Shown here in pieces: positions 16,918 through 26,259 of a stretch of 64,000 nt of DNA (position 1 is its first letter; each line of letters starts with the position of its first letter). The notes under the pieces are model-generated. The model saw only the letters and a list, made by a program, of their open reading frames with translations. It had not been told where the DNA came from and did not search any database. The translations under genes and the position numbers were made by a program. The stretch lies in NCBI RefSeq assembly GCF_900117425.1, contig NZ_FPEH01000015.1:434001-498000 (forward strand). Direction: 5' to 3'. The stretch is from Novosphingobium sp. NDB2Meth1. GTDB lineage: Bacteria; Pseudomonadota; Alphaproteobacteria; Sphingomonadales; Sphingomonadaceae.

Positions 16918-18386
16918 GCGGGCTTGTCCTCCCGCACGCGCAGCATGGCAAATGCTGCGGCTGCCATGACGACAGCGCCGACCAGCATGGTCCACTTGGG
17001 ATCGGTGGGGAAGAAGCTGCGGATCACCCCGCCCATGATCGTTGCGACCATCAGCTGCGGGACGACGATGAACACGTTGAACACGCCGATGTAGATGCCG
17101 AACTTGTGCGGCGGCAGCACGCGGGTGAGGATCACATAGGGCATGGCGAGGATCGAAGCCCAGGCCACCCCGACGAAGATCATCGGCAGCAGGAGCGACC
17201 ACTGGTCGCGCAGCACGAGCAGCAGCAGGAACCCCACACCGCCGCCGAGAAGGCAGAGCGCATGCGTGCGCGCATTGCCGATCCGCTTCGCCAGCACCGG
17301 CAGCAGGAACGCGGCCAGTGCAGCAACGCCGTTGTAGAAGGCAAACATCACGCCCACCCAGTCGGCCCCGGCATTGTAGGCCGCACCGGTCGTATCCGTC
17401 GCGCCGAAAGCATATTTGGTCACCACCGGCGTCGTGTAGATCCACAGGATGAACAGCGCGGTCCAAGTGAAGAACTGCGCCACCGCCAGCTGCCGCATCT
17501 GCGCGGGCATCTGCGCCAGGTCGCTCATGATCTCGGCCAGCGCGCCCTTGGCCTGCAGCGCGCGCAGCACGATCTGGGCAAGACCGAACGCCACGAGCCC
17601 GCCGCCCAGCACATAGAGCTGCTTGTCGAGTTCCAATTCGCCGACGACCGCGAGCAGCATTGCACCGAGCGCAAGCCAAAGCGGTCCGCGCGAAGAATAA
17701 ACGAGCGGCTGCGATCCGGGCGCAGCATGGCTCTCGCCGCCGAATGCCGCCATTTCCTCGGGGCTGTATTCGCGCACGGTAAAGGCTGTCCACGCCACGG
17801 CCAGCACCATCGCCGCCGCCCCGATAAAGAAGCTGAGCCGGACTGAATCCGGCACCACGCCTTCGGGCGCTGTATTGGCAATGCCGAGGTGCGCGAAAAC
17901 CGCCGGCAGCACGCTGCCGATCACCGCACCCGCGCCGATGAACCAGGTCTGCAGCGCAAAGCCCTGCGCGCGCTGGTCGTCCGGCGTCATGTCGCCGACA
18001 AAGGCACGGAACGGCTCCATCGCGACATTGAGCGAGGCATCGAGCAGCCAGAGGAATCCCGCGGCGAGCAGCAGGACTCCGGCTTGGGGCAGGCCCAGCA
18101 GTGCGAGCGCGGAAAGCACGGCACCTGCAACAAAATAAGGCCGCCGCCGCCCGAACCGGCCCCAGGTCCGGTCGGAGTAATGCCCGATCAGCGGCTGCAC
18201 GATGAGGCCTGTCACCGGCCCGGCGATCCAGAGGAAGGCGAGATTGTCGACACTGCTGCCGAGCGACTGGAAAATCCGGCTGACATTGGCGTTCTGCAGC
18301 CCGAACGCGAGCTGGATGCCGAAGAAGCCGAAGCTCACGTTCCACAGTCCCCAGAAGGACTGCTGCGGTTTTGGGCGGGTTGTCAC
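16914..18386 (-). CDS. SLC45/GPH-type MFS sugar transporter (maltose/sucrose-like)
   Basis: 490 residues, about 12 membrane segments. The loop DRTWGRFGRRRPYFVAGA and the N-terminal SFWGLWNVSFGFFGIQLAFG are typical of the sucrose/maltose transporter branch of the MFS. The GTG start at 18386 has GGGGGAG 11 bases upstream; a longer reading adds a non-homologous tail. It should bring maltose or maltodextrins from periplasm to cytoplasm, where the unsigned GH13 enzyme can act. It lies downstream of the LacI regulator on the same strand, with a candidate operator at 18478-18495. Confidence 0.87.
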   Translation of the reverse strand: MTTRPKPQQSFWGLWNVSFGFFGIQLAFGLQNANVSRIFQSLGSSVDNLAFLWIAGPVTGLIVQPLIGHYSDRTWGRFGRRRPYFVAGAVLSALALLGLPQAGVLLLAAGFLWLLDASLNVAMEPFRAFVGDMTPDDQRAQGFALQTWFIGAGAVIGSVLPAVFAHLGIANTAPEGVVPDSVRLSFFIGAAAMVLAVAWTAFTVREYSPEEMAAFGGESHAAPGSQPLVYSSRGPLWLALGAMLLAVVGELELDKQLYVLGGGLVAFGLAQIVLRALQAKGALAEIMSDLAQMPAQMRQLAVAQFFTWTALFILWIYTTPVVTKYAFGATDTTGAAYNAGADWVGVMFAFYNGVAALAAFLLPVLAKRIGNARTHALCLLGGGVGFLLLLVLRDQWSLLLPMIFVGVAWASILAMPYVILTRVLPPHKFGIYIGVFNVFIVVPQLMVATIMGGVIRSFFPTDPKWTMLVGAVVMAAAAFAMLRVREDKPA

Positions 18387-18477
18387 GCGGTTTTCAGCTC
18401 CCCCATGCGCTGCAAAGCGCAGGCCTTTGCCTTGTTTTCTCGGGCCAACCCTAGGCCAGCATCGCAGCGCGGGCAGC

Positions 18478-18495
18478 AATGCATACGAATGTCAT
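18478..18495. promoter_or_regulatory. Candidate LacI-type operator upstream of the sugar transporter
   Basis: AATGCATACGAATGTCAT, an imperfect palindrome centred on CG, 13 of 18 positions identical to the site at 19743-19760. It is 92 bases upstream of the transporter start. The core is GCAT-ACGA-ATGT. Confidence 0.5.
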
Positions 18496-18502
18496 CCATT
18501 TG

Positions 18503-18525
18503 CTGCGCATAAATATGCTGCGCAG
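18503..18525 (-). terminator. Hairpin just after the lacI-type gene
   Basis: CTGCGCA (18503-18509) pairs with TGCGCAG (18519-18525), nine-base loop, immediately past the regulator stop on the minus strand. No T-run follows, so termination strength is doubtful. Confidence 0.4.
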
Positions 18526-18527
18526 GA

Positions 18528-19562
18528 TCACCCGCCGGTGCTGCCGCGCACGACCAGCCGCGTGGGCAGGAAGGGCGAGGGGCGGGGCTTGTCCTCGACC
18601 TGCGCCATGACCGTTTCGACCAGCGCGACCCCGGCGTGGCGCATGTCCTGCATCACCGTCGTCAGCGGCGGCGAGGTCAGGCTGGCGGCCGGAATATCGT
18701 CAAAACCGACCACCGCGACATCGCCCGGAATGCTGAGGCCCGCTTCTCCCAGTGCGCGCATGGCGCCGATGGCGATGAGGTCGCTTGCAGCAAAGATCGC
18801 ATCGAACGGTTTGCCGCCGGCGAGCAGCTTCTTCGCAGCCTGATAGCCCAGTTCCTCGGAGGAAATGGCAGGCACCACCAGTTCCGGATCATGCGTCAGC
18901 CCCGCCGTCTCGACCGCGCGGACAAGGCCTTCGTAGCGGTTCTTGAACTCGGGATAGTGGCTGTCCGCCTGGCCCAGAAACGCGATTTTCCGCCGTCCGC
19001 GCGCCAGCAGATGCTCGCCGGCCAGCCGTCCCGCGCCGAAATTGTCCGAGCCTACCGTCGCGCCGATCGTATCGGGCTCCACCGCGCCCCAGCGCACGAA
19101 ATGCGCGCCGCTGCGCACCAATTGTCGCAGGCGGCTTTCGTAGAGTGTATAGTCGCCGTAGCCGAGCAGGATCAGCCCGTCGGCCCGGTGGCTGTCCTGG
19201 TAGCGCTTGTGCCAGTCGTCATCGAGCCGCTGGAACGAGATCAGCAGATCCAGCCCGCGCGCCGCACAATGCCGGGTGATCGAACCGAGCATCGCGAGGA
19301 AGAACGGATTGATGCCGGATTCGTCCGGCGTCGGATCCTCGAAGAACAGCAGCGCCAGCGTATTCGAACGCTGCGAGCGCAAGGACGAGGCGTTCTTGTC
19401 GACGGTGTAGCCGAGCTGGCGGGCGATCGCCTCGATCTTCTGGCGCGTGGCGAGGCTGACCGACTTGCTGCCGCGCAGGGCACGGCTCACGGTCGGCTGC
19501 GAAACGCCCGCCAGATAGGCGATGTCGAAACTGGTCGGCTTGTTGGACGGCCTGCGGCCCAT
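18528..19562 (-). CDS. LacI-family transcriptional regulator of the alpha-glucan locus
   Basis: 344 residues. The N-terminal HTH reads DIAYLAGVSQPTVSRALRG followed by the hinge region VSLATRQKIEAIARQLGYTVDKNAS, then the periplasmic-binding-protein-like sensor domain with AIFAASDLIAIGAMRALGE and VVGFDDIPAASLTSPPLTTV. ATG 19562 was chosen because GGAGG precedes it at nine bases; a TTG three codons upstream is the alternative. Divergent from the TonB receptor and upstream of the sugar transporter. By analogy with sphingomonad and Caulobacter sugar loci it is likely a repressor released by maltose or a related sugar. Confidence 0.9.
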   Translation of the reverse strand: MGRRPSNKPTSFDIAYLAGVSQPTVSRALRGSKSVSLATRQKIEAIARQLGYTVDKNASSLRSQRSNTLALLFFEDPTPDESGINPFFLAMLGSITRHCAARGLDLLISFQRLDDDWHKRYQDSHRADGLILLGYGDYTLYESRLRQLVRSGAHFVRWGAVEPDTIGATVGSDNFGAGRLAGEHLLARGRRKIAFLGQADSHYPEFKNRYEGLVRAVETAGLTHDPELVVPAISSEELGYQAAKKLLAGGKPFDAIFAASDLIAIGAMRALGEAGLSIPGDVAVVGFDDIPAASLTSPPLTTVMQDMRHAGVALVETVMAQVEDKPRPSPFLPTRLVVRGSTGG

Positions 19563-19872
19563 CGCTTGCAACCTCCTCCCGCGCCGCCGTGGTTTTTCCC
19601 AACGATCAGCTAGCGGCGTAACCTACGCATGAAAATGCATGGACGCAATTGCCCCCAAGGACTCAGCTGTTTGCATCGATTTTCGGAGCTTCGACCGTGG
19701 CAATTCGGTGTCACTTCAAGGCGCTAAGCCCGCGGAATCCCGATGGTATACGTATGCCATATTCGTATCCATCAACGCCGGTTCTACCCAGCACCCCGTA
19801 CTGAACCCGGAAAAACCGTGTTCCGACAACGTCGAGGCCACGATCCGGCCGCATGGGGGAGATCTGATTTCC
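19563..19872. promoter_or_regulatory. Divergent regulatory region between lacI-type gene and TonB receptor
   Basis: 310 bases without a gene. It holds two palindromes: GCATGAAAATGC at 19627-19638, 65 bases before the regulator start, and the better site at 19743-19760. GGGGGAG (19855-19861) is the receptor's ribosome site. An open frame in phase with the receptor extends upstream through the whole region but has no signal-peptide logic, so I take it as non-coding. Confidence 0.6.
19743..19760. promoter_or_regulatory. Candidate LacI-type operator upstream of the TonB receptor
   Basis: ATGGTATACGTATGCCAT, an 18-base palindrome with only one mismatched pair (positions 5/14) and the central CG that is typical of LacI-family operators. 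It lies 112 bases upstream of the receptor start. Confidence 0.65.
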
Positions 19873-22671
19873 ATGGCTAAGCACACCCTTTTTGCATTTG
19901 GCAGTTCGGCGATCGCGCTGACCGCTGCTGCTCTTGCTGCACCTGCCTTCGCGCAGGAAGCCGCGCCGCAGGCTTCGGCCGAAGCACCCGCCGCCGACGA
20001 TGGCGCCATCGTCGTCACCGGCTACCGCGCCTCGCTGAACGCCTCGGCCTCGATCAAGCGCGTTGCGCCGACGATCGTCGAAGCGCTGTCGTCCGAAGAC
20101 ATCGGCAAGCTGCCCGACGTGTCGATCGCGGACTCGCTGGCCCGCCTGCCCGGCGTCACCTCGCAGCGCCTTGAAGGCCGCGACCAGCGCCTCTCGATCC
20201 GCGGCCTTGGCCCGGACTTCGGCACCACCCTGCTGAACGGCCGCGAGCAAGTCACCGTGGGTGACAACCGCGGCGTGGAGTACGACCAGTACCCGGCCGA
20301 ATTCTTCAAGAACGTCGTCGTCTACAAGGCCCCGACCCCGTCGTTGGTTGCTGCCGGTATCGCCGGTACGGTCGACCTGCGCATGCTGCGCCCGCTGGCG
20401 CAGAAGGACCGTATCATTGCGCTGCAGCTGCGCGGCCAGCTGAACGAGCAGCAGAAGCTCAACCCCGATGGCACCCGCTATGGCTATCGCGCCACGGCGA
20501 CCTATGTCGACAAGTTCGCCAATGACACCTTCGGCATCGCCATCGGCGTTTCGGCGACGAGCGCGCCGACGCAGATCGAGCGCTACAATGCCTGGGGCTT
20601 CCCGAACGAAGGCAGCGCGGGCGGCAACCTGTTCCTCGGCGGCGCCAAGCCCTACGTCCAGTCGAACAAGCTGCAGCGCTACGGCGCGGTGGCGACCCTC
20701 GAGTACCAGCCGAGCGACAACTTCCACTCGACCCTCGACGTGCTCTACGCGAAGTTCAAGGAAACCCAGCTGCTGCGCGGCATCGAATTCCCGATCGCCC
20801 CGGCCTGGGGTTCGGGCGCAACCGTGCAGCCCGGCTACACGGTCAATGGCGGCTTCGTCACGAACGCGACCGTCACGGGTGTTCATGCCGTCCAGCGCAA
20901 CGACCGCAACTTCCGTGATGCCGACAACTTCTCGGTGGGCTGGAACAACCAGATCAAGCTGAACGACAAGCTGAACCTGACGGTCGACGCGGCCTACAGC
21001 CTCGCCAAGCGCACCGACGACCTGCTCGAGACCTACACCGGCACCGGCTACGGTGCGACCGGCCCGTCGGACACGCTGCGCATTTCGGCCAATCCCAACG
21101 GCACCTTCAATATCGTGCCGACGCTCGATTACACCGACCGCAACATCTTCGGCATCACCGATCCGCGTGGCTGGGGTTACAACGGTACGCGTGCCGTGGT
21201 TCAGGCGGGCTTCCTCAACCGTCCGAAGTTCAAGGACGACCTCATCTCGCTGCGCGCCGACCTCGAAGGCAAGATCGACGATGCGGGTGTGCTCTCGGGC
21301 TGGCAGATCGGCGGCAACTACAGCCGCCGCAAGAAGGTCTCGGCGTTCACCTCGTTCTTCCTGTGCCCCAAGGGCGCCGGCAGCAACTGCTCGGTGGACA
21401 GCGGTACGCCGCAGTTCGCGCCGATCCCGGACCAGGCCGTCATCGGCACCGTGCCGCTTGCCTACCTCGGCGTGCCGCAGATGCTCGCGCTCGATCCGAT
21501 CTACCTCGTCAACAACTCGCTTGCATCGGTCTTCGACAACCGCCCGGTCTCGCTGGTGCGTGACAACACCGTCACGGAAAAGGTGTGGACCGCCTACGGC
21601 ATGATCAAGCTTGACGGCGATGTCGCCGGCAAGAAGCTGACCGGCTCGATCGGTGTGCAGGCGGTCTATACCGACCAGAGCTCGAGGGGTTCGATCTCGC
21701 GCTTTGACTCGGCGACCGGCGATGTGCTGGTGGTTCCCGCAACCGGTGGTGACAAGTTCTGGCGCATCCTGCCCAGCGCCAACTTTGCGCTGGAAGTCGC
21801 CAACTCGACTTATGTGAAGTTGGCCGCGTCGCTCAGCATGGTTCGTCCGCGCCTCGATCAGGAGCGCGTGAACCAGGAACTGAACTTCAACTTCCAGAAC
21901 ATCGGCTCGAGCGATCCGACCCGGCCGTTCTTCCAGTCGACCGGCGGCAATGCGCAGCTGCGGCCGTATCGTTCCGCGAACGTGGACCTCTCGGTCGAAC
22001 ACTACTTCCCGAAGGGCGGCTATGTGTCGCTGGCCGGTTACTACAAGCGGCTTACGGATTTCGTGAACCCGCAGCGCAACCTGCCGTTCGACTTTGCCGC
22101 CGTGGCGGCCTCGTTGCCCGCCGCGATCCGCAACCAGCTTGCGACGACGGTCGGCGTGGTTTCGCAGCCGCTCAACGACGGTCGCGGCTCGCTCAAGGGT
22201 GCGGAACTCACCGTTTCGCTGCCCTTCTCGCTGCTCACGCCTTCGCTTGACGGCTTCGGCTTCTATGGCAGCGGATCCTATACCGACAGCACGATCCGTC
22301 TCGGCGACAACAGCAACCCGATCACGTTGCCGGGCCTTTCGGACTGGGTGGCGAACGCTTCGATCTACTACGAAAAGCACGGCATCCAGGCGCGTGCTTC
22401 GTATCGCTACCGCTCGAAGTTCCTCGCCGAAGTCGCGGGTCTGTCGGCCAACCCGACCTACCGCACGGCGAAGGCGGAAGGCATCCTCGACGCCCAGATC
22501 GGGTATGACTTCCAGCCCGGTACGACGCTCGAAGGCCTCTCGGTCCTGTTCCAGGCGCGCAACCTTACCGATCGTCCGTTCATCACCTATCAGAACGACG
22601 ACGTGCGCCAGGTGATCGACTATCAGCGCTACGGCCGCGAGTACTATGTCAGCGTGAGCTACAAGTTCTAA
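19873..22671 (+). CDS. TonB-dependent receptor, TonB-Xanth-Caul type (probable maltodextrin importer)
   Basis: 932 residues. Signal peptide ends APAFAQ; the plug starts DGAIVVTGYRASLNAS and has EDIGKLPDVSIADSLARLPGV and LSIRGLGPDFGTTLLNGRE, which is the signature layout of the Xanthomonas/Caulobacter carbohydrate receptors (MalA-like). The barrel ends in YYVSVSYKF. ATG 19873 was chosen for the signal peptide and the GGGGGAG site. The gene is flanked by a LacI operator and followed by glycosidases, so transport of malto-oligosaccharides is the likely role (inference by context). Confidence 0.9.
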   Translation: MAKHTLFAFGSSAIALTAAALAAPAFAQEAAPQASAEAPAADDGAIVVTGYRASLNASASIKRVAPTIVEALSSEDIGKLPDVSIADSLARLPGVTSQRLEGRDQRLSIRGLGPDFGTTLLNGREQVTVGDNRGVEYDQYPAEFFKNVVVYKAPTPSLVAAGIAGTVDLRMLRPLAQKDRIIALQLRGQLNEQQKLNPDGTRYGYRATATYVDKFANDTFGIAIGVSATSAPTQIERYNAWGFPNEGSAGGNLFLGGAKPYVQSNKLQRYGAVATLEYQPSDNFHSTLDVLYAKFKETQLLRGIEFPIAPAWGSGATVQPGYTVNGGFVTNATVTGVHAVQRNDRNFRDADNFSVGWNNQIKLNDKLNLTVDAAYSLAKRTDDLLETYTGTGYGATGPSDTLRISANPNGTFNIVPTLDYTDRNIFGITDPRGWGYNGTRAVVQAGFLNRPKFKDDLISLRADLEGKIDDAGVLSGWQIGGNYSRRKKVSAFTSFFLCPKGAGSNCSVDSGTPQFAPIPDQAVIGTVPLAYLGVPQMLALDPIYLVNNSLASVFDNRPVSLVRDNTVTEKVWTAYGMIKLDGDVAGKKLTGSIGVQAVYTDQSSRGSISRFDSATGDVLVVPATGGDKFWRILPSANFALEVANSTYVKLAASLSMVRPRLDQERVNQELNFNFQNIGSSDPTRPFFQSTGGNAQLRPYRSANVDLSVEHYFPKGGYVSLAGYYKRLTDFVNPQRNLPFDFAAVAASLPAAIRNQLATTVGVVSQPLNDGRGSLKGAELTVSLPFSLLTPSLDGFGFYGSGSYTDSTIRLGDNSNPITLPGLSDWVANASIYYEKHGIQARASYRYRSKFLAEVAGLSANPTYRTAKAEGILDAQIGYDFQPGTTLEGLSVLFQARNLTDRPFITYQNDDVRQVIDYQRYGREYYVSVSYKF

Positions 22672-22686
22672 TACCTATGCGGGGTT

Positions 22687-22720
22687 CGGGCGGATGGCTT
22701 GCTGCAAGACCATCCGCCCG
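22687..22720 (+). terminator. Hairpin after the TonB receptor
   Basis: CGGGCGGATGG (22687-22697) pairs with CCATCCGCCCG (22710-22720), an 11-bp perfect stem. No T-run follows. It may lower read-through from the receptor into the halogenase-glycosidase genes. Confidence 0.6.
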
Positions 22721-22864
22721 GTACCTTCGCCCGATGCCTGATACCCCTACCAAGCACTGGCAGGCTGATCGCGGGTCGGTCAGCCGCGCCCGAACCGCCG
22801 CGCCTGCCACGTTCGGCCCTGGCCGCCCGGCGTCCCCTTTCTACCCTCACGCGAGGAGCCTGCG

Positions 22865-24415
22865 ATGAGCAGCACTGAGACCAGCGGTAGCGCCAGCACC
22901 CCTGGCCCCGTGCGCATCGTCGTGGCTGGTGGCGGGACCGCTGGCTGGATGGCTGCATCCGCCTTGGGCCATTTCCTCGATACCGGCTTCACCGTCACGC
23001 TTGTCGAATCCGAGGAGATCGGCACCGTCGGCGTCGGCGAGGCGACGATCCCCCAGATCCGCATGTTCAACCAGGCGCTGGGGATCGACGAGGACGCGTT
23101 CATCCGCGCCACGCAGGCCACCTTCAAGCTGGCGATCGAGTTCGTGGGCTGGGGCGCTCCCGGCGAGCGCTACATGCATGCCTTCGGCGATGTCGGCCGC
23201 GATGTCGGGCTCTGCGCGTTCCATCATTACTGGTCGCGTGCGCGCCGTCTCGGCCTTGCCGGGCCGCATGGCGATTATGCGATCAATGATGTGGCCGCAC
23301 ATGCCGGCCGCATGCATCGCGGGGCACCGCTGACCAGCCGCAATGTTCCCGAGATGCCGCACGCGTTCCACTTCGATGCGGGGCTCTATGCCGCCTTCTT
23401 GCGCCAGTTCGCGGAAAGCCGGGGAGTGACGCGCCGTGAAGGCAAGATTGCCGAAATCCGGCACGATCCGCTCAGCGGTGATATCACGCAGCTGGTGCTG
23501 ACCTCCGGCGAGGAAATCGCCGGCGATCTGTTCATCGACTGCACAGGTTTTCGCGGCCTGCTGATCGGCGGCGCCATGGGCAGCGGCTATATCGACTGGA
23601 CGAACTGGCTCCCCTGCGACCGCGCGCTGGCGGTGCCGAGCGGCCGGGTCGAGGATTTCACTCCCTATACCCGCGCGACCGCGCATGACGCAGGCTGGCA
23701 GTGGCGCATTCCGCTGCAGCACCGCACCGGCAATGGCCGGGTCTATTGCAGCACGTTCACTTCGGATGAGGCGGCGGCGGAAAGCCTCCTTGCGCATCTC
23801 GACGCGCCCGCGCTCGCCGATCCCAGGCCCATCCGCTTCACCACCGGCCGCCGTGCCGAGGCGTGGCGGGGCAACGTGATCGCGGTGGGGCTTTCGAGCG
23901 GATTCCTCGAGCCGCTGGAATCGACCAGCATTCACCTGATCCAGTCCGCGATCTCGCGCATTCTCAAGTTCCTGCCCGGCAAGGACCAGACGCAGGCCGC
24001 GCGCGATGAATACAACCGGCAATTCACCTTCGAGATGGAGCGCATCCGCGATTTCATCGTGTTGCACTATCACGTGAACCAGCGGCTCGATCCGTTCTGG
24101 CAGGCCATGCGCAACATGGCGCTGCCGGACAGTCTGGCCGAGCGGATCGAGCTGTTCCGCGCGAACGGCCATATCTTCCGGCATGGCGACGAGCTGTTCA
24201 GCGAAGTGGGCTGGTTTCAGGTCATGGCCGGGCAGGGGATTGTCCCGGAGCGCAGCCACGCGCTGGCGGAAACGATCAGCGAGGCCGATCTCAAGGGCTA
24301 TCTCGAGACGCTGAACGGGCTCTATCGCCGCGAAGTCGAGCGCTATCCGGGCCATGCCGAGTTTATCGCGCGCCACTGCGCCGCCCCGCCGCTCAAGATG
24401 GGTGCTGCGGCGTGA
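22865..24415 (+). CDS. Flavin-dependent tryptophan-halogenase-family protein 1
   Basis: 516 residues. FAD motif VVAGGGTAGWMAA near residues 19-31; GVGEATIPQIR; the Lys corresponding to the catalytic lysine in ATFKLAIEF; the WQWRIP form of the WxWxIP motif that marks flavin-dependent halogenases; and SSGFLEPLESTSIHLI with the conserved Glu. All active-site landmarks of the family appear intact. It sits between the glucan receptor and the GH13 gene, and its stop overlaps the next start. Proteins of this family are recurrent near TonB receptors and glycosidases in sphingomonads and xanthomonads, where their substrate is unknown. The label does not prove tryptophan is the substrate. Confidence 0.85.
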   Translation: MSSTETSGSASTPGPVRIVVAGGGTAGWMAASALGHFLDTGFTVTLVESEEIGTVGVGEATIPQIRMFNQALGIDEDAFIRATQATFKLAIEFVGWGAPGERYMHAFGDVGRDVGLCAFHHYWSRARRLGLAGPHGDYAINDVAAHAGRMHRGAPLTSRNVPEMPHAFHFDAGLYAAFLRQFAESRGVTRREGKIAEIRHDPLSGDITQLVLTSGEEIAGDLFIDCTGFRGLLIGGAMGSGYIDWTNWLPCDRALAVPSGRVEDFTPYTRATAHDAGWQWRIPLQHRTGNGRVYCSTFTSDEAAAESLLAHLDAPALADPRPIRFTTGRRAEAWRGNVIAVGLSSGFLEPLESTSIHLIQSAISRILKFLPGKDQTQAARDEYNRQFTFEMERIRDFIVLHYHVNQRLDPFWQAMRNMALPDSLAERIELFRANGHIFRHGDELFSEVGWFQVMAGQGIVPERSHALAETISEADLKGYLETLNGLYRREVERYPGHAEFIARHCAAPPLKMGAAA

Positions 24416-26259
24416 AGCGCCGGGCCCGCCTTGCCGTGATGGCTGCGCTGGCGGCTGCAAGCGCGCCGGTCCATGCGCAGGTGTCGTTCGATGCGGTGCG
24501 CGCGCGCCCCGCGGCGGGTGAGCTCATCTATTTCCTGCTGCCGGACCGGTTCGAAAACGGCGATCCGGCCAATGATCGCGGCGGGCTCAAGGGGGATTGG
24601 CTCAAGACCGGGTTCGATCCTGCCGCCAAGGGTTTCTACCACGGCGGCGATCTCAAGGGCCTGATCCAGCGGCTCGACTACATCAAGGGGCTGGGCGCGA
24701 CGGCGGTCTGGGTCGGCCCGGTGTTCAAGAACAAGCCGGTGCAAGGCGCGCCCGGGCAGGAAAGCGCCGGGTATCACGGCTACTGGATCACCGATTTCAC
24801 CCGCGTCGATCCCCATTTCGGCACGAACGCGGACTTCAAGGCGCTGGTCGATGCCGCCCATGCCCGCGGGCTGAAGGTCTACATGGACATCATCGCCAAT
24901 CACACGGCGGATGTGATCCAGTACCGCGAGCGCGCGGCGGACGGCGGCTTTCCCTATCGCAGCCGCGCCGACTATCCCTACTCCCGCAAGGGCGGCACCG
25001 CGGGCACAGCGATCAATCCGGGTTTTGCGGGCGACGAGGATTCAACCGCCGACAACTTCGCCAGGCTGACCGATCCCGCCTTCGCCTACACGCCCTTCGT
25101 TCCTGCGGACGAGAGCCATGTGAAGGTGCCCGAGTGGCTCAATGACCCGGCGTTCTATCACAACCGCGGCAACACCACCTTTACCGGCGAGAGCAGCCGT
25201 TTCGGTGATTTCGTCGGTCTGGATGATCTGTTCACCGAACATCCCCGCGTCCGCGAGGGCATGATTGCTATCTACCGGCAATGGATCGAGGATTTCGGCA
25301 TCGACGGCTATCGGATCGACACCGCGCGGCATGTCGATCCCGGCTTCTGGCAGGCGTTCATCCCGCCCATGCTTGAAGCGGCCAAGGCGAGGGGCATCCC
25401 CAACTTCACGATCTTCGGCGAAGTCGCGCGCGAGGAGCCGGGGAACGGCTACATTGCCCAGTACACCCGGCGCGACGGTTATCCGGCAGTGCTCGATTTC
25501 GCCTTCGAGGGCTCGGTCCGCGCGGTTCTGGCGCAGGGCAAGGGCACGAACGTGCTGGCCGAACTGTTCGACGGCGACGTGCTCTACGAAGGCGGCGAAC
25601 AGGCTGCGCTGGCGATGCCGACCTTCCTCGGCAACCACGACATGGGGCGGTTTTCCTCGCTGATCCGCCACGATATGCCGGGGATCGGCCAGGCCGAACT
25701 CGAAGCGCGCGTGCGCCTTGCCCATGTCATGCTGCTCACGCTGCGCGGCTCGCCGGTGATCTACTACGGCGATGAACAGGGCTTCGTCGGCGACGGCAAC
25801 GACACCGACGCGCGCGAGGACATGTTCCCGTCGCGCACGGCGAGCTACCTCGACAATCCGCTGCTCGATGCGGCGCGCCCGGCGGCCGCTGATCACTTCG
25901 ATCCGGCGCACCCGTTCTACCGCATGATCCGCGCGCTTGCCGCCTTGCGCACGGCCCATCCTGCCTTGGCGCGCGGGCGGCAGATCGTGCGCGGGTATGC
26001 GGAGAAGCCGGGCCTGTTCAGCGTTTCGCGCTTCGATCCCGCGACCGGCGCGGAATATCTGATCGCGTTCAACACCTCCAATGCGCCGATCCAAGCCGCC
26101 ACCGTGGTCGGCACATCAACCGAAACGCTCGAAACGCTGTTCGGCGCGTGTCCGGCGCGCGTTTCCGCGCCGGGCAGCGTCACGCTCGATCTCCCCGCGT
26201 TCGGCAGCGCGGTGTGCCGCCTTCTCCCTTCCTCCCCAGGGACCCAGACTACCAGATGA
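24412..26259 (+). CDS. Secreted GH13 alpha-amylase / cyclomaltodextrinase-like enzyme
   Basis: 615 residues. Signal peptide ends VHAQ. GH13 catalytic residues: Asp303 (GYRIDTARHVD), Glu337 (IFGEVARE) and Asp410 (LGNHDMGR); the first conserved region is MDIIANHT. It cleaves alpha-1,4-linked glucans, probably in the periplasm or on the outer membrane. The GTG start overlaps the halogenase stop and its own stop overlaps the next GH13 start (ATGA), which implies coupled translation. Subfamily not assigned. Confidence 0.92.
   Translation: MKRRARLAVMAALAAASAPVHAQVSFDAVRARPAAGELIYFLLPDRFENGDPANDRGGLKGDWLKTGFDPAAKGFYHGGDLKGLIQRLDYIKGLGATAVWVGPVFKNKPVQGAPGQESAGYHGYWITDFTRVDPHFGTNADFKALVDAAHARGLKVYMDIIANHTADVIQYRERAADGGFPYRSRADYPYSRKGGTAGTAINPGFAGDEDSTADNFARLTDPAFAYTPFVPADESHVKVPEWLNDPAFYHNRGNTTFTGESSRFGDFVGLDDLFTEHPRVREGMIAIYRQWIEDFGIDGYRIDTARHVDPGFWQAFIPPMLEAAKARGIPNFTIFGEVAREEPGNGYIAQYTRRDGYPAVLDFAFEGSVRAVLAQGKGTNVLAELFDGDVLYEGGEQAALAMPTFLGNHDMGRFSSLIRHDMPGIGQAELEARVRLAHVMLLTLRGSPVIYYGDEQGFVGDGNDTDAREDMFPSRTASYLDNPLLDAARPAAADHFDPAHPFYRMIRALAALRTAHPALARGRQIVRGYAEKPGLFSVSRFDPATGAEYLIAFNTSNAPIQAATVVGTSTETLETLFGACPARVSAPGSVTLDLPAFGSAVCRLLPSSPGTQTTR

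Noticed and set aside
19639..19872. N-terminal extension of the glucan TonB receptor
   Set aside because: The frame is open upstream, but it would bury the clear signal peptide at 19873 and run through the operator palindrome.
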